Assembly: GCF_900104655.1 (NCBI RefSeq)
Contig: NZ_FNWD01000002.1
Location: 1,782,246 to 1,846,245, forward strand
DNA from: Millionella massiliensis
GTDB lineage: Bacteria > Bacteroidota > Bacteroidia > Bacteroidales > Rikenellaceae
Direction of reading: 5' to 3'
DNA: 64,000 nt
Part shown: one piece after another, positions 46,996-55,781 of the stretch
Numbering within the stretch: position 1 is the first letter of the stretch
How the letters are laid out: each line of letters starts with the position of its first letter
Translations under genes and position numbers: made by a program
The notes under the pieces: generated by a model
Told to the model about the DNA's origin: nothing
Seen by the model: the letters and a program-made list of their open reading frames with translations, nothing else
The model's database searches: none

Positions 46996-47595
46996 ATGAA
47001 AAAGTATCTTCTTTGCACACTGGCCCTCGCCGGTGCCCTCAGCCTCGCCTCGTGCGGCGGCAACGCCTCCACCTCCGGCAATGCCCAAACGGCCGAAAAC
47101 CAAAGCGCCACGGTGAAAACGATGGACGTCGACTCGCTGCTGGCGGTAGCCGAGACACTGGTCGATCAACCGATCACCATCGAAGGCATCTGCACCCACA
47201 TCTGCTCGCACGGCGGAGGCAAGATCTTCCTGATGGGCAGCGACGATACCAAAACCATCCGCGTCGAAGCCGGCCAGCAGATCGGCAGCTTCCCGCAGGA
47301 GGTCGTGAACAGCATCGTGACCATCAACGGTACGTTGCGCGAGCAACGCATCGACGAAGCCTACCTGGCCCGTTGGGAAGAGCAGGTGAAGAACCAAACC
47401 GAAGAGAAACACGGCGACAGCGGAGCGGGCTGCGAATCGGAACAGAAAGCCCGCGGCGAAGCGACCGGTGCCGTCTCGACCGCCGACCGCATCGCAGCCT
47501 TCCGTCAACGCATTGCCGACCGCAAGGCCAAAGAGGGTAAGGATTACCTCTCGTTCTACTATATCGACGGCAGCTCCTACACGATCCAGGAATAG
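46996..47595 (+). CDS. OB-fold-like lipoprotein with CxHxCxH motif
   Basis: A 199-residue predicted lipoprotein (lipobox SLASC, Cys20). The core (about 45-125) resembles a small OB-fold domain: DQPITIEGICTHICSHGGG, then KIFLMGSDDTKTIRV and SIVTINGTLREQRI. Within it, C66-H68-C70-H72 form a compact metal-binding-like motif. A charged C-terminal part follows with another cysteine (GAGCESEQ). It heads the PepSY-TM/ABC/DUF4857 cluster. The metal-binding idea is inference from spacing; no named family was recognised with certainty. Confidence 0.72.
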   Translation: MKKYLLCTLALAGALSLASCGGNASTSGNAQTAENQSATVKTMDVDSLLAVAETLVDQPITIEGICTHICSHGGGKIFLMGSDDTKTIRVEAGQQIGSFPQEVVNSIVTINGTLREQRIDEAYLARWEEQVKNQTEEKHGDSGAGCESEQKARGEATGAVSTADRIAAFRQRIADRKAKEGKDYLSFYYIDGSSYTIQE

Positions 47596-47885
47596 GCACC
47601 CCTTTCCTGGATCGGCCGAACGGACCGGGAGGCGTGGAGTGACGGACACGCCTTCCCTCTCCCAGTCGGCACACTGCCGATCCCCCGTTTAAGGACCGGC
47701 AGCCCAACCTCCCCTCGTGCAGCGGCACACCATCCGCCGTTTAATCCCGTCGGATCGTTCCACCTCGGTGGCCGCAGACCGTCTCCGCTGGCCGCTGAAC
47801 CCGTCATCGAACCGAACAGCCACCGGATGCACCGCTCCTCGCTTTTTCCAACAGAACCAACCCTTCATACAAAAACAGATCAAGA

Positions 47886-48461
47886 ATGGCATCGTCATTC
47901 ATGAACAACGTGCGCAAAATCAGCCGCCGTGTCCATCGCGATTTCTCCTTCTTTTTCGCGGGCGTGATCCTGATTTACGCCATATCGGGCATCGCCCTGA
48001 ACCACAAGGCGACCTTCAACTCCAACTACGACATCAGCCGCCGCACCTTCACCATCGAAGGCACCCTCCCCTCGCGCAGCAACGTGACCGAAGAGTGGGT
48101 CAAAGAGCACCTGCTCCGGCCCGTCGACGAGGAACAGGCCTACACCAAGCACTACTTCCCGCAGCCGAATACCGTCAAGGTGTTCCTCAAGGGCGGGTCG
48201 AGCGTGGTGGCCGACCTCACCACCGGACAGGCCGAATACGAAGCCTTCAAACGGCGCCCCTTCTTCAGCGCCGTGAGCCGGCTCCACTACAACCCCGGCC
48301 GCTGGTGGACCCTCTTCTCCGACATCTTCGCCATCGCCCTGATCCTCATCACCATCACCGGTTTCACCATGATGAAGGGACGCAAGGGGCTGATCGGCTG
48401 GGGCGGAGTGGAACTGCTCGCAGGCCTGCTCTTCCCGCTGGCGTTCCTCTTCTTTTTCTAA
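47886..48461 (+). CDS. PepSY-associated transmembrane protein
   Basis: A 191-residue inner-membrane protein. A basic N-terminus (NNVRKISRRVHRDFSF) leads into helix 1 (about 22-42, FFFAGVILIYAISGIALNH), then a periplasmic domain (about 45-138), helix 2 (about 145-163, FAIALILITITGFTMM) and helix 3 at the C-terminus. This is the PepSY_TM layout. The SGIALNH and LHYNPGRWWTLFSD segments are typical; conserved histidines in such proteins are linked to iron-reductase or metal functions in some cases. The gene lies 290 nt after the lipoprotein gene. Confidence 0.82.
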   Translation: MASSFMNNVRKISRRVHRDFSFFFAGVILIYAISGIALNHKATFNSNYDISRRTFTIEGTLPSRSNVTEEWVKEHLLRPVDEEQAYTKHYFPQPNTVKVFLKGGSSVVADLTTGQAEYEAFKRRPFFSAVSRLHYNPGRWWTLFSDIFAIALILITITGFTMMKGRKGLIGWGGVELLAGLLFPLAFLFFF

Positions 48462-48616
48462 AGCCCGCGACGCGCCTGCCCCGAGCCGTGCCACCCCCGA
48501 GCCGTGCGAAGAGTTCCGCATACCCGCAAAAACGGCTTACGACCGGAAAACTCCGCATCCGACGAACGGCCACCCGCTGTCCCCCGCAGGCCGCCCGCAC
48601 TGACAAACGCAACCCT

Positions 48617-49504
48617 ATGGCAGACAACATCATCGAGTGCCGCAACCTGACCCACTACTACGGTCGGCGGCTGATATACGAAAACCTGAGTTTCGGCGTG
48701 CCCCGCGGACGCATCCTCGGCCTGCTGGGCAAAAACGGAACCGGAAAGACCACCACCATCAACATCCTGAGCGGTTACCTCAAACCCCGCTCGGGAGCCT
48801 GCTACATTTTCGGCGAGAACATCCAGCAGATGGATCCCCGCACCCGGCAGAACATCGGACTGCTGATCGAGGGCCACATCCAGTACGCCTTCATGAGCAT
48901 CGCCCAGATCGAGAAGTTCTACGCGCCGTTCTATCCCCGCTGGAACCGCGCCGCCTACTACGAACTGATGGACAAGCTGCACGTGGCCCCCGGCCAGCGT
49001 ATCTCGCGCATGTCGTGCGGCCAGCGGTCGCAGGTGGCGCTGGGGCTGATCCTCGCCCAGAATCCCGACCTGCTGGTGCTGGACGACTTCTCGCTGGGGC
49101 TCGACCCCGGCTACCGGCGCCTCTTCATCGAGTACCTGCGCGAATACGCCAAAGCCGAAAACAAGACCGTCTTCCTCACCTCACACATCATCCAGGACAT
49201 GGAGCGGCTCATCGACGACTGCATCATGCTCGACTACGGCCGCATCCTGCTCCAGAAACCGATCGGCGAACTGCTCGACACCGTGCGGCAGTACACCTTC
49301 ACGCTGACGGCCGACGGCCCGCTGCCCGACGACGAACGGCTCTTCCACCCCTCGACCATCCGCAACCGCGGCGAACTCTTCTCGTTCCTGCCCGAGGAGG
49401 AGGTGCGCCGCATCCTCGACCGGCAACAGGTGCCCTACACCGACCTGCAAAGCCACCGGGTAGGACTCGAAGACGCCTTTATCGGACTGACCGGAAAATA
49501 TTAA
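48617..49504 (+). CDS. ABC transporter ATPase, atypical motifs
   Basis: A 295-residue ATPase that pairs with the permease encoded next. Walker A is GKNGTGKTT (about 38-46). The signature is MSCGQRSQ rather than LSGGQ, and Walker B ends LVLDDFSLGLDP, with Asp where the catalytic Glu usually stands. H-loop SHIIQDME is intact. This pattern fits ABC-2 type ATPases of the YtrB/GntR-linked group, some of which have these substitutions. A C-terminal extension (about 215-295) has no clear domain. The start is the ATG at 48617; upstream frame is not supported. Confidence 0.88.
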   Translation: MADNIIECRNLTHYYGRRLIYENLSFGVPRGRILGLLGKNGTGKTTTINILSGYLKPRSGACYIFGENIQQMDPRTRQNIGLLIEGHIQYAFMSIAQIEKFYAPFYPRWNRAAYYELMDKLHVAPGQRISRMSCGQRSQVALGLILAQNPDLLVLDDFSLGLDPGYRRLFIEYLREYAKAENKTVFLTSHIIQDMERLIDDCIMLDYGRILLQKPIGELLDTVRQYTFTLTADGPLPDDERLFHPSTIRNRGELFSFLPEEEVRRILDRQQVPYTDLQSHRVGLEDAFIGLTGKY

Positions 49505-49668
49505 TGACCACAGAGCGGATTTCCCTCCCGAAAGGCCACAACCTGTTCTGCCGAAAAGGCAGCCGGACCACATCCGTGATTCCATTGCAGGCCTCCGCCC
49601 GCCAAGGCCACTGCCTGCCAAAGGATGTCAAAGGGAGATTCCCGACCCGTCATGTAAAACATTGTGAT

Positions 49669-50340
49669 ATGTTAAAAACCATTTGCTATAAAGAGTGGAT
49701 CAAGACCCGCTGGTACCTGATCCTCTCGACCGTGCTGCTAGCCGCCCTGACCGGCTACTGCCTGCTCAACGTGAGCCGCGTCATCGAATTCAAGGGCGCC
49801 GTACACCTGTGGGAGGTGATGCTCGAACGCGACGCCATCTTCATTGACCTGGTCACCTACGTGCCGCTGCTGGCGGGACTGCTGCTGGCCCTGTTCCAGT
49901 TCATGCCCGAGATGCAGCAAAGCCGCATCAAGTTGACCCTCCACCTGCCCTATCCCCACTACCGGATGGTGGCCGCCATGCTGCTCTACGGCACCGTGAT
50001 GCTCTGCGTGAACTATCTGATCAGCCTGGCGATGATCTCGCTCTGCTTCGATGCAGTCGTGGCCCGCGAACTCTTCGCCCGCGTGATCCTGACCGCCCTG
50101 CCGTGGTACGTGGCCGGACTGGCCGCCTACTTCCTGGCCGCCTGGGTATGCCTCGAACCCACCTGGAAACGACGCATCCTCAATATGCTGGTAGGAGTCG
50201 GCGTGCTGCGCCTCTTCTTTTTGGCCCCCGCACCCGAAGCCTACAACCGTTTTCTGCCCGGACTGGCGCTCTTCACCCTGCTGTTGAGCCTGCTCAGCAT
50301 GCTCTCGGTCCATCGATTCAAGACCGGAGAACAGGACTAA
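49669..50340 (+). CDS. ABC-2 type permease of the PepSY/DUF4857 cluster
   Basis: A 223-residue membrane protein with about six helices (for example LILSTVLLAALTGYCLL, VPLLAGLLLALFQF, MVAAMLLYGTVMLCVNYLI and YVAGLAAYFLAAWVCL). It is the evident partner of the ATPase ending 165 nt upstream. A long open frame upstream has no similarity; the start is the ATG at 49669 (MLKTICYKEWIKTRWYL), the normal N-terminus for ABC-2 permeases. Substrate and direction of transport are unknown. Confidence 0.85.
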   Translation: MLKTICYKEWIKTRWYLILSTVLLAALTGYCLLNVSRVIEFKGAVHLWEVMLERDAIFIDLVTYVPLLAGLLLALFQFMPEMQQSRIKLTLHLPYPHYRMVAAMLLYGTVMLCVNYLISLAMISLCFDAVVARELFARVILTALPWYVAGLAAYFLAAWVCLEPTWKRRILNMLVGVGVLRLFFLAPAPEAYNRFLPGLALFTLLLSLLSMLSVHRFKTGEQD

Positions 50341-50362
50341 CCCCCACCATTTCGACCACACC

Positions 50363-51583
50363 ATGATACGACTCAGCAAAATACTCCTCTTTTTCATCGC
50401 CACCGTTCTGCTGGCCTGGATTCTGCCCTGGGCCTACGATTTTCTGGTCGGTGCCAAACCGCGCACCCCGTTTACGCTCTACAGCACCGTGAGCGGTGAG
50501 TTTGTCTCCCTGCAGTCCGGCGACCGCGGAGTCGAGTACCGCGACGCCACGGGACGTACCTTCACCGAACGGGAGTTCGACAGCCTGCTGCCCTTCTTCT
50601 ACTACCGCCAGCTGATTGCCGACAACCGTTTTCCGGACACCCTGCGCGGTACTGCCGTGACCCCGCGTATGGCACAGACCCAGACCTTCATGTTCCGCAG
50701 TTCGCCGCGCGAGGTGAATGCCACCCGTCCGGGGATCTACCCGATGCTCGAATCGATGTCGGGCCGGGTCGATCTGGAGACCCCGACCGACGTTTTCCGC
50801 ATCGACCGCCAGGGCATCACCTTCATCGACTGCGCCACCAACAGCGTGATGGCCGATAAAAGCAGCGCCTTCACCGAGATGCTCCGCAAAAAGGGCTTCA
50901 CCTTCCCGGCCCGGATCATCGCCGGCAACCCCACCACCCGCAAGGAGTACGACGAGGGATTCTTCATCACCGACTCCACCGGACGGCTCTTCCACATGAA
51001 ACAGACCAAGGGAAGACCCTACGTCCGGGCCGTCGAACTGCCCGACGGGATGGAGATCGACCGGATCTTCGTCACCGAATTCCGCGGCCGGCAGTACTAC
51101 GCCCTGCTGACCGATACCAAAGGCGGCCTCCATGTCGTGACCACCGGAGACTATGCCCTCCACCCGGTCGACATTCCGCCCGTGGACCTGACCCGGCAGC
51201 GGCTGCTGATCGTCGGCAACCCCTTCGACTGGACCCTCTCGGTGGGCGATCACGACGGCACGGAACACTACTACGCCATCGATGCCGCCAACTTCGGACG
51301 GCTCCGCGAACTCACCTACCCCGCTCCCGAAACGACCGCCGTCGAACGAGCCAGGAAATACCTCTTCCCGTTCCGCCTTTCGTTCACCTCATCGCTCGAT
51401 ACCGAAGTCATTCCCCGCGTGACCGACATTTCGGGCTGGGCGCTGATTCTGGGAGCCGTACTGGCCGTCGCCTTCTGCGTGATCCGCAAAACCAACCCCA
51501 TCCGGATCGTGCCCCAATGTCTCTTTATCCTGCTCTTCGGAGTCTACGCCTTTATCGGGCTGCTCCTCTTTTCGAAACGTTAA
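50363..51583 (+). CDS. DUF4857 membrane protein
   Basis: A 406-residue protein with one N-terminal helix (about 7-27, LLFFIATVLLAWILPWAYDF), a large periplasmic domain of beta-propeller-like strands (about 35-320), and two C-terminal helices (about 353-374 and 383-403). It matches DUF4857 of Bacteroidota, which occurs beside ABC-2 ATPase/permease pairs as here. It starts 22 nt after the permease stop, so the two are co-transcribed. It could be the periplasmic or membrane accessory subunit of the transporter; no function is established. Confidence 0.8.
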   Translation: MIRLSKILLFFIATVLLAWILPWAYDFLVGAKPRTPFTLYSTVSGEFVSLQSGDRGVEYRDATGRTFTEREFDSLLPFFYYRQLIADNRFPDTLRGTAVTPRMAQTQTFMFRSSPREVNATRPGIYPMLESMSGRVDLETPTDVFRIDRQGITFIDCATNSVMADKSSAFTEMLRKKGFTFPARIIAGNPTTRKEYDEGFFITDSTGRLFHMKQTKGRPYVRAVELPDGMEIDRIFVTEFRGRQYYALLTDTKGGLHVVTTGDYALHPVDIPPVDLTRQRLLIVGNPFDWTLSVGDHDGTEHYYAIDAANFGRLRELTYPAPETTAVERARKYLFPFRLSFTSSLDTEVIPRVTDISGWALILGAVLAVAFCVIRKTNPIRIVPQCLFILLFGVYAFIGLLLFSKR

Positions 51584-51607
51584 AACCACCCATCCCTATC
51601 TGCTCTG

Positions 51608-51660
51608 ATGACGTGTCGTCTCCACATGGCGGGAGACGGCACGTCTCTTTTCTGTTTTCC
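51608..51660 (+). terminator. Terminator after the DUF4857 gene
   Basis: Arms GACGTGTCGTCTCC and GGGAGACGGCACGTC, followed by TCTTTTCTGTTTTCC. Confidence 0.75.
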
Positions 51661-51833
51661 CCTCCTTTCGGACCCGATCGCCGCTGACCTCGATAGCTGC
51701 CGGCAACGCTTTCTTGCCCTTCGCAGGGCTTCCGGCAATCCCTCTGCCGCTCTACCCCGCTTCCTGCCGGAAAACCGCGGCTACGGTCGGCCGATTCTCA
51801 CGCCTCCGGGTTCCGAATCCGACTGAAAAACAC

Positions 51834-51841
51834 TACCTTTG
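51834..51841 (+). promoter_or_regulatory. -7 box upstream of the cobalamin riboswitch
   Basis: TACCTTTG matches TAnnTTTG directly before the riboswitch. Confidence 0.6.
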
Positions 51842-51849
51842 TCCCCTGC

Positions 51850-52083
51850 GATGGTTCCGCCATGCTGACCGACAACCCCACCCGTCGGTCACCGGATTAA
51901 AAGGGAACGCCGTGCAAATCGGCGACAGTTCCCGCTGCTGTAAGTTCCGCTTCTCTCCCGTCCGCGGCCCCCACCGGGGTCCATCCGCTACCCGGGAGAA
52001 TCACGCCGTCACGACTCTCTCAGCCACTGGCCCCCGTGGGGCCGGGAAGGCGTCGCGACAGGAACGAGTCAGAAGACCTGCCT
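51850..52083 (+). promoter_or_regulatory. Cobalamin (B12) riboswitch
   Basis: The leader contains the conserved core AAAGGGAACGCCGTGCAAAT (51900-51919) and GACAGTTCCCGCTGCTGTAA (51924-51943), the GCCACTGG B12-box region (52023-52030) and the closing GAGTCAGAAGACCTGCC (52066-52082). These match the class I cobalamin riboswitch layout. It should turn off the downstream BtuG/BtuB genes when adenosylcobalamin is plentiful. Ends are approximate because the outer P1 pairing was judged by eye. No obvious intrinsic terminator follows, so control may be at translation. Confidence 0.92.
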
Positions 52084-52229
52084 TCGCCCCCTCTCCCGAT
52101 CGGCGACCCTACGGCGAATAGGCGCGGACACCACCGGAACGAACCACGCTCCACCTCCATCCGACATTCCCGTTCCCCGTCAGGCAGCCGTTCCCGCAGA
52201 GCCTAACCGCCCCCAAGGCCACACTGACG

Positions 52230-53291
52230 ATGAACAACCCCATCCGACGCATACTGATTGCCCTTTTGGCGTGCAGCCTCACCGCCTGCATGGACTACGG
52301 CCCGATGGACGAAGAGTCCTTCGACGGCACGTCGCCCGCCGGCGACGGTGTCTTCATCCTCTGCGAAGGCAACTTCATGTACGGCAACGCCACCCTCTCG
52401 TACTACATCCCCAGCAAGCGAAGCGTTCAGAACGAAATCTTCGCCCGAGCCAACGGCATCGCCCTGGGCGACGTAGCCCAGTCGATGACCATCCACGACG
52501 GACGTGGCTATCTGGTGGTGAACAACTCCGGCGTGATCTTCGTCATCGACCCCGACACCTTCCGCGTCACAGGCACCCTCACGGGACTCGTCTCGCCGCG
52601 CTACGTCCACTTCGTGAGCGACACCAAGGCCTACGTCACCGACCTCTACGACGCGCGCATCACCATCTTCAACCCCCAGACCCTCGAAATCACCGGCCAC
52701 ATCCCGCTCAACGGCCACAAGTCGGCCGAACAGATGGTCCAGTGGGGCGACACGGTCTTCACCAACTGCTGGTCCTACGACAACAAGATTCTGGTGATCG
52801 ACAGCCGCAGCGACCAGCTGATCGATTCGATCACGGTCGGCATCCAACCCACCTCGCTGGCGCTGGACAAATATGGAAAATTGTGGACCCTCACTGACGG
52901 CGGCTACGAAGGCAGCCCCTACGGCCACGAAAAACCCGCCCTCTGGCGGATCGATGCCCGCAGCCTCACGATCGAACGCCGGCTCCCCATGTCGATCGAC
53001 AACAGCCCCTCGCGCGTCACACTCAACGGCTCCCGTGACACCCTCTACTACATCGACCGCGGAATCTGGCAGATGCCTGTCGAATCCGATGACCTGCCCG
53101 CCGTGCCCCTGGTCCCCTACTCCGGCACCATCTACTACGGCCTCGGCATCCATCCGCTCTCGTCGGAAATCTACGTCGCCGACGCCATCGACTACGTGCA
53201 GTCAGGCGTAGTCTATCGTTTCACGCCGCAGGGGTTGCCACTCGACACCGTTCGGGTCGGCATCACTCCCGGAGCCTTTTGTTTCAAATAA
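52230..53291 (+). CDS. btuG: BtuG-like surface B12-binding lipoprotein (DUF5074)
   Basis: A 353-residue lipoprotein (lipobox LTAC, Cys20, followed by acidic residues MDYGPMDEES that suit surface export in Bacteroidota). The mature part is a YncE-like seven-bladed beta-propeller: each blade has a pattern such as GRGYLVVNNSGVIFVIDPDT or DTVFTNCWSYDNKILVIDS. It begins with the BtuG-type sequence LCEGNFMYGNATLSYY. In Bacteroides, BtuG sits on BtuB and captures B12 with very high affinity. The riboswitch upstream and the BtuB-like gene 17 nt downstream make this role very likely. Confidence 0.9.
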   Translation: MNNPIRRILIALLACSLTACMDYGPMDEESFDGTSPAGDGVFILCEGNFMYGNATLSYYIPSKRSVQNEIFARANGIALGDVAQSMTIHDGRGYLVVNNSGVIFVIDPDTFRVTGTLTGLVSPRYVHFVSDTKAYVTDLYDARITIFNPQTLEITGHIPLNGHKSAEQMVQWGDTVFTNCWSYDNKILVIDSRSDQLIDSITVGIQPTSLALDKYGKLWTLTDGGYEGSPYGHEKPALWRIDARSLTIERRLPMSIDNSPSRVTLNGSRDTLYYIDRGIWQMPVESDDLPAVPLVPYSGTIYYGLGIHPLSSEIYVADAIDYVQSGVVYRFTPQGLPLDTVRVGITPGAFCFK

Positions 53292-53308
53292 GCACGCCGC
53301 GATACGAG

Positions 53309-55498
53309 ATGGAAACCTACTCCCCCATACCACACCAGCACCTCCTTTTCGGCCACCGAAAGCCCCAAAGGGGTTCCATTCCGCCTGCAGCGGCTGCTCC
53401 CACCCATGGCGACCGGCTCAAACGGTTAGGCCGCAGCCTCTATCGGACTCTCGTACCGGTCGTCCTGCTGCTGGCCCTTTCGCACCCCGCCGCCACGGCT
53501 CAGGAACGCACCCTCCGCACCGAAACGGTGACGGTTCGCGCCCAGCGGAGCCTGCGCGACATCGGAGCCCAGAAAACACCGCTCGACACCACCGTCCTGC
53601 GCGAAAACATCACCAATTCGCTGGCCGACGTACTCTCGCAGAACAGTTCGATCTTCATCAAGTCGTACGGTCGCGGGACGCTGGCCACCGCCTCGTTCCG
53701 CGGCACCGCACCGTCGCACACACAGGTGACCTGGAACGGCATGAAGATGAATTCGCCGATGCTCGGGATGGTCGATTTCTCGCTGATCCCCTCCTACCTG
53801 ATCGACGATGCCGCGCTCTACCACGGGGCCAGCTCGGTCGGGGTGACCGGCGGCGGACTGGGCGGTGCTGTGAGTCTCGGCACACACGCCGCGAAAGAAG
53901 AGGGGATCGGTCTGAAATTCGTACAGGGAATCAGCAGTTTCGACACCTACGACGAATTCCTGCGCATCGGCTGGGGCAACCGCCGGTGGCAGACCTCCAC
54001 CCGCTTCTACTACGTCACCTCCGAAAACGACTTTCCCTACACCAACTACCGGAAAAAGGAGTACGAGACGGATCCCGACGGTGAGATCGTCGGCTACCAC
54101 TATCCCGAAGAGCGCAACCGGAACGGCGAATATCGCGACCTGCACGTAGTCCAGGACCTCTTCTACGACACCGGCAACGGCAACCGTTGGGGTCTGTCGG
54201 TCTGGTACCTCAATTCGCGCCGCGGGGTTCCGATGCTGAACGTCGATTACAAGACCGACAGCCGCAGCCGGAACCAACAGGACGAACAGACGCTCCGCGC
54301 CGTGGCCAGCTGGAACCGCCTGCGCGACAACCTGCGACTGTCGGCTCGCGCCGGCTACACCTACACCGATCTGGGATACCACTACTGGGGCGACCCGGGC
54401 GGCGACGAACCGCTGGTCGAGATGATCCGCTCGCAGAGCTACGCCCAGACCCTGTACGGCGAATTCGGAGCCGACTACTACCTGGGCGACAAATGGCTCT
54501 TCACGGCCCGGGTGACCGGAAACCAGCACTTCGTACAGAGCTCCGACCGAACGGTGACCAACTCGTCGGGCGGCGAATCGAATGTCGGTTACGACGAGGC
54601 GCGTTTCGAACTGTCGGGCCTGATCGGCGTCAAGTACCGCCCCACAGAACGGGTCGGCCTCGGACTGGACTTGCGCGAGGAGGTGTGGGGACGGAACACC
54701 ACGCCGCTGATACCGGCCCTCTTCGTCGACGTGCTGCTTTCGCGCCGCGGCCAGGTATTGTTCAAGGCTTCGGCGGCCCGAAACTACCGCTACCCCACCC
54801 TGAACGACCTCTACTTCATGCCGGGCGGCAACGACACGCTGAAAGCCGAACGGGGATGGACCTACGACGCCGGCGTGGAGTTCACCGTGGGCGACCCGCA
54901 TCTGAAAGAGCACCGCGTGGGATTCAAGGGCGAGGTGACGGCCTACAACTCCTGGATCGACAACTGGATCACCTGGCTGCCCACCTTCAAAGGGTTCTGG
55001 TCGCCGGTCAACGTACGGAAGGTGCATGCCTACGGACTGGAGGTGAAGGCCAACCTGGCGGCCGATCTGGGCCGGGGATGGCACCTCGGACTGGACGGCA
55101 ACTTCGCCATCACACGGTCGATCAACCACGGCGACCCGCAGAGCTGGGCCGACGAATCGATCGGCAAACAGCTGGTCTATATCCCGGTCTACTCGGCCTC
55201 GGTGACGGGACGCCTCAGCTGGCGTTCGTGGATGCTGACCTACAAGTGGAACTACTACAGCGAACGCTACACCACTTCGAGCAACGAAACGACAACCCGT
55301 TTCGGCGTGCTGGCCCCCTACTTCATGAACGACCTGTCGATCGAAAAGCGTTTCTCGTTCCGCTGGGCGGAGCTTTCGGTCAAGGGAGCTATCAACAACC
55401 TGTTCAACGAAGAGTACGAATCGGTGCTTTCGCGGCCGATGGCCCGACGCAACTACGGTCTTTTCATCGGCTTCTCACCGCGCTGGGGCAATAAATAA
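53309..55498 (+). CDS. btuB: BtuB-like TonB-dependent cobalamin receptor
   Basis: A 729-residue outer-membrane transporter for B12, co-transcribed with the BtuG-like gene under the riboswitch. A long N-terminal stretch of about 50 residues precedes the hydrophobic signal core (TLVPVVLLLALSHPAATAQ). A likely TonB box region is TETVTVRAQRSLRD. The plug (about 105-190) has DVLSQNSSIFIKSYGRGTLA and the barrel ends in the aromatic-rich NYGLFIGFSPRWGNK. No carboxypeptidase-like domain is present, as in BtuB. The ATG at 53309 is used; a TTG upstream overlaps the previous gene and is less likely. Confidence 0.9.
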   Translation: METYSPIPHQHLLFGHRKPQRGSIPPAAAAPTHGDRLKRLGRSLYRTLVPVVLLLALSHPAATAQERTLRTETVTVRAQRSLRDIGAQKTPLDTTVLRENITNSLADVLSQNSSIFIKSYGRGTLATASFRGTAPSHTQVTWNGMKMNSPMLGMVDFSLIPSYLIDDAALYHGASSVGVTGGGLGGAVSLGTHAAKEEGIGLKFVQGISSFDTYDEFLRIGWGNRRWQTSTRFYYVTSENDFPYTNYRKKEYETDPDGEIVGYHYPEERNRNGEYRDLHVVQDLFYDTGNGNRWGLSVWYLNSRRGVPMLNVDYKTDSRSRNQQDEQTLRAVASWNRLRDNLRLSARAGYTYTDLGYHYWGDPGGDEPLVEMIRSQSYAQTLYGEFGADYYLGDKWLFTARVTGNQHFVQSSDRTVTNSSGGESNVGYDEARFELSGLIGVKYRPTERVGLGLDLREEVWGRNTTPLIPALFVDVLLSRRGQVLFKASAARNYRYPTLNDLYFMPGGNDTLKAERGWTYDAGVEFTVGDPHLKEHRVGFKGEVTAYNSWIDNWITWLPTFKGFWSPVNVRKVHAYGLEVKANLAADLGRGWHLGLDGNFAITRSINHGDPQSWADESIGKQLVYIPVYSASVTGRLSWRSWMLTYKWNYYSERYTTSSNETTTRFGVLAPYFMNDLSIEKRFSFRWAELSVKGAINNLFNEEYESVLSRPMARRNYGLFIGFSPRWGNK

Positions 55499-55553
55499 CC
55501 CTCTCCCCCACTCTCCTCGCGACACCGCACCTCACCCCAATACCCTTACCGAA

Positions 55554-55597
55554 AGAGGCTGCCGGAATGATTGAATGTTCATTCCAGCAGCCTCTTG
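55554..55597 (+). terminator. Terminator after the BtuB-like gene
   Basis: Arms AGAGGCTGCCGGAATG and CATTCCAGCAGCCTCT, followed by TGAATAATTATT. Confidence 0.75.
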
Positions 55598-55602
55598 AAT
55601 AA

Positions 55603-55624
55603 TTATTAACAACGTTGTTAATAA
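55603..55624. repeat. Perfect 22-bp palindrome
   Basis: TTATTAACAAC and its reverse complement meet with no loop, just after the BtuB terminator. It could be a protein-binding site; no role is known. Confidence 0.6.
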
Positions 55625-55781
55625 CGTCTATTGAATGGTGATCATCATTTGACACTGAATTGCCTTAAACCTTAAGGGGATTTCCGTACACGCCCGGACA
55701 CCGGCCGATCTGCTTTTCCAAAATAACAGATTGCACGACCATGGAGCGTATCCCCTGCCCGGCCCGCTCTTTTGACTGATT

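Larger units (their letters stand above)
51584..52229. other. Long 5' region of the B12 uptake operon
   Basis: 646 bases: the DUF4857 terminator (51608-51660), a C-rich stretch with nothing recognised (51661-51830), a promoter box (51834-51841), the cobalamin riboswitch (about 51850-52083) and a 146-nt segment before the BtuG-like gene that could hold the expression platform. Confidence 0.65.

Noticed and set aside
47717-48616. Long upstream extension of the ABC ATPase frame
   Set aside because: It overlaps the PepSY-TM gene and has no similarity; the ATPase starts properly at 48617.
48637-49668. Long upstream extension of the permease frame
   Set aside because: It is an out-of-frame shadow of the ATPase gene.
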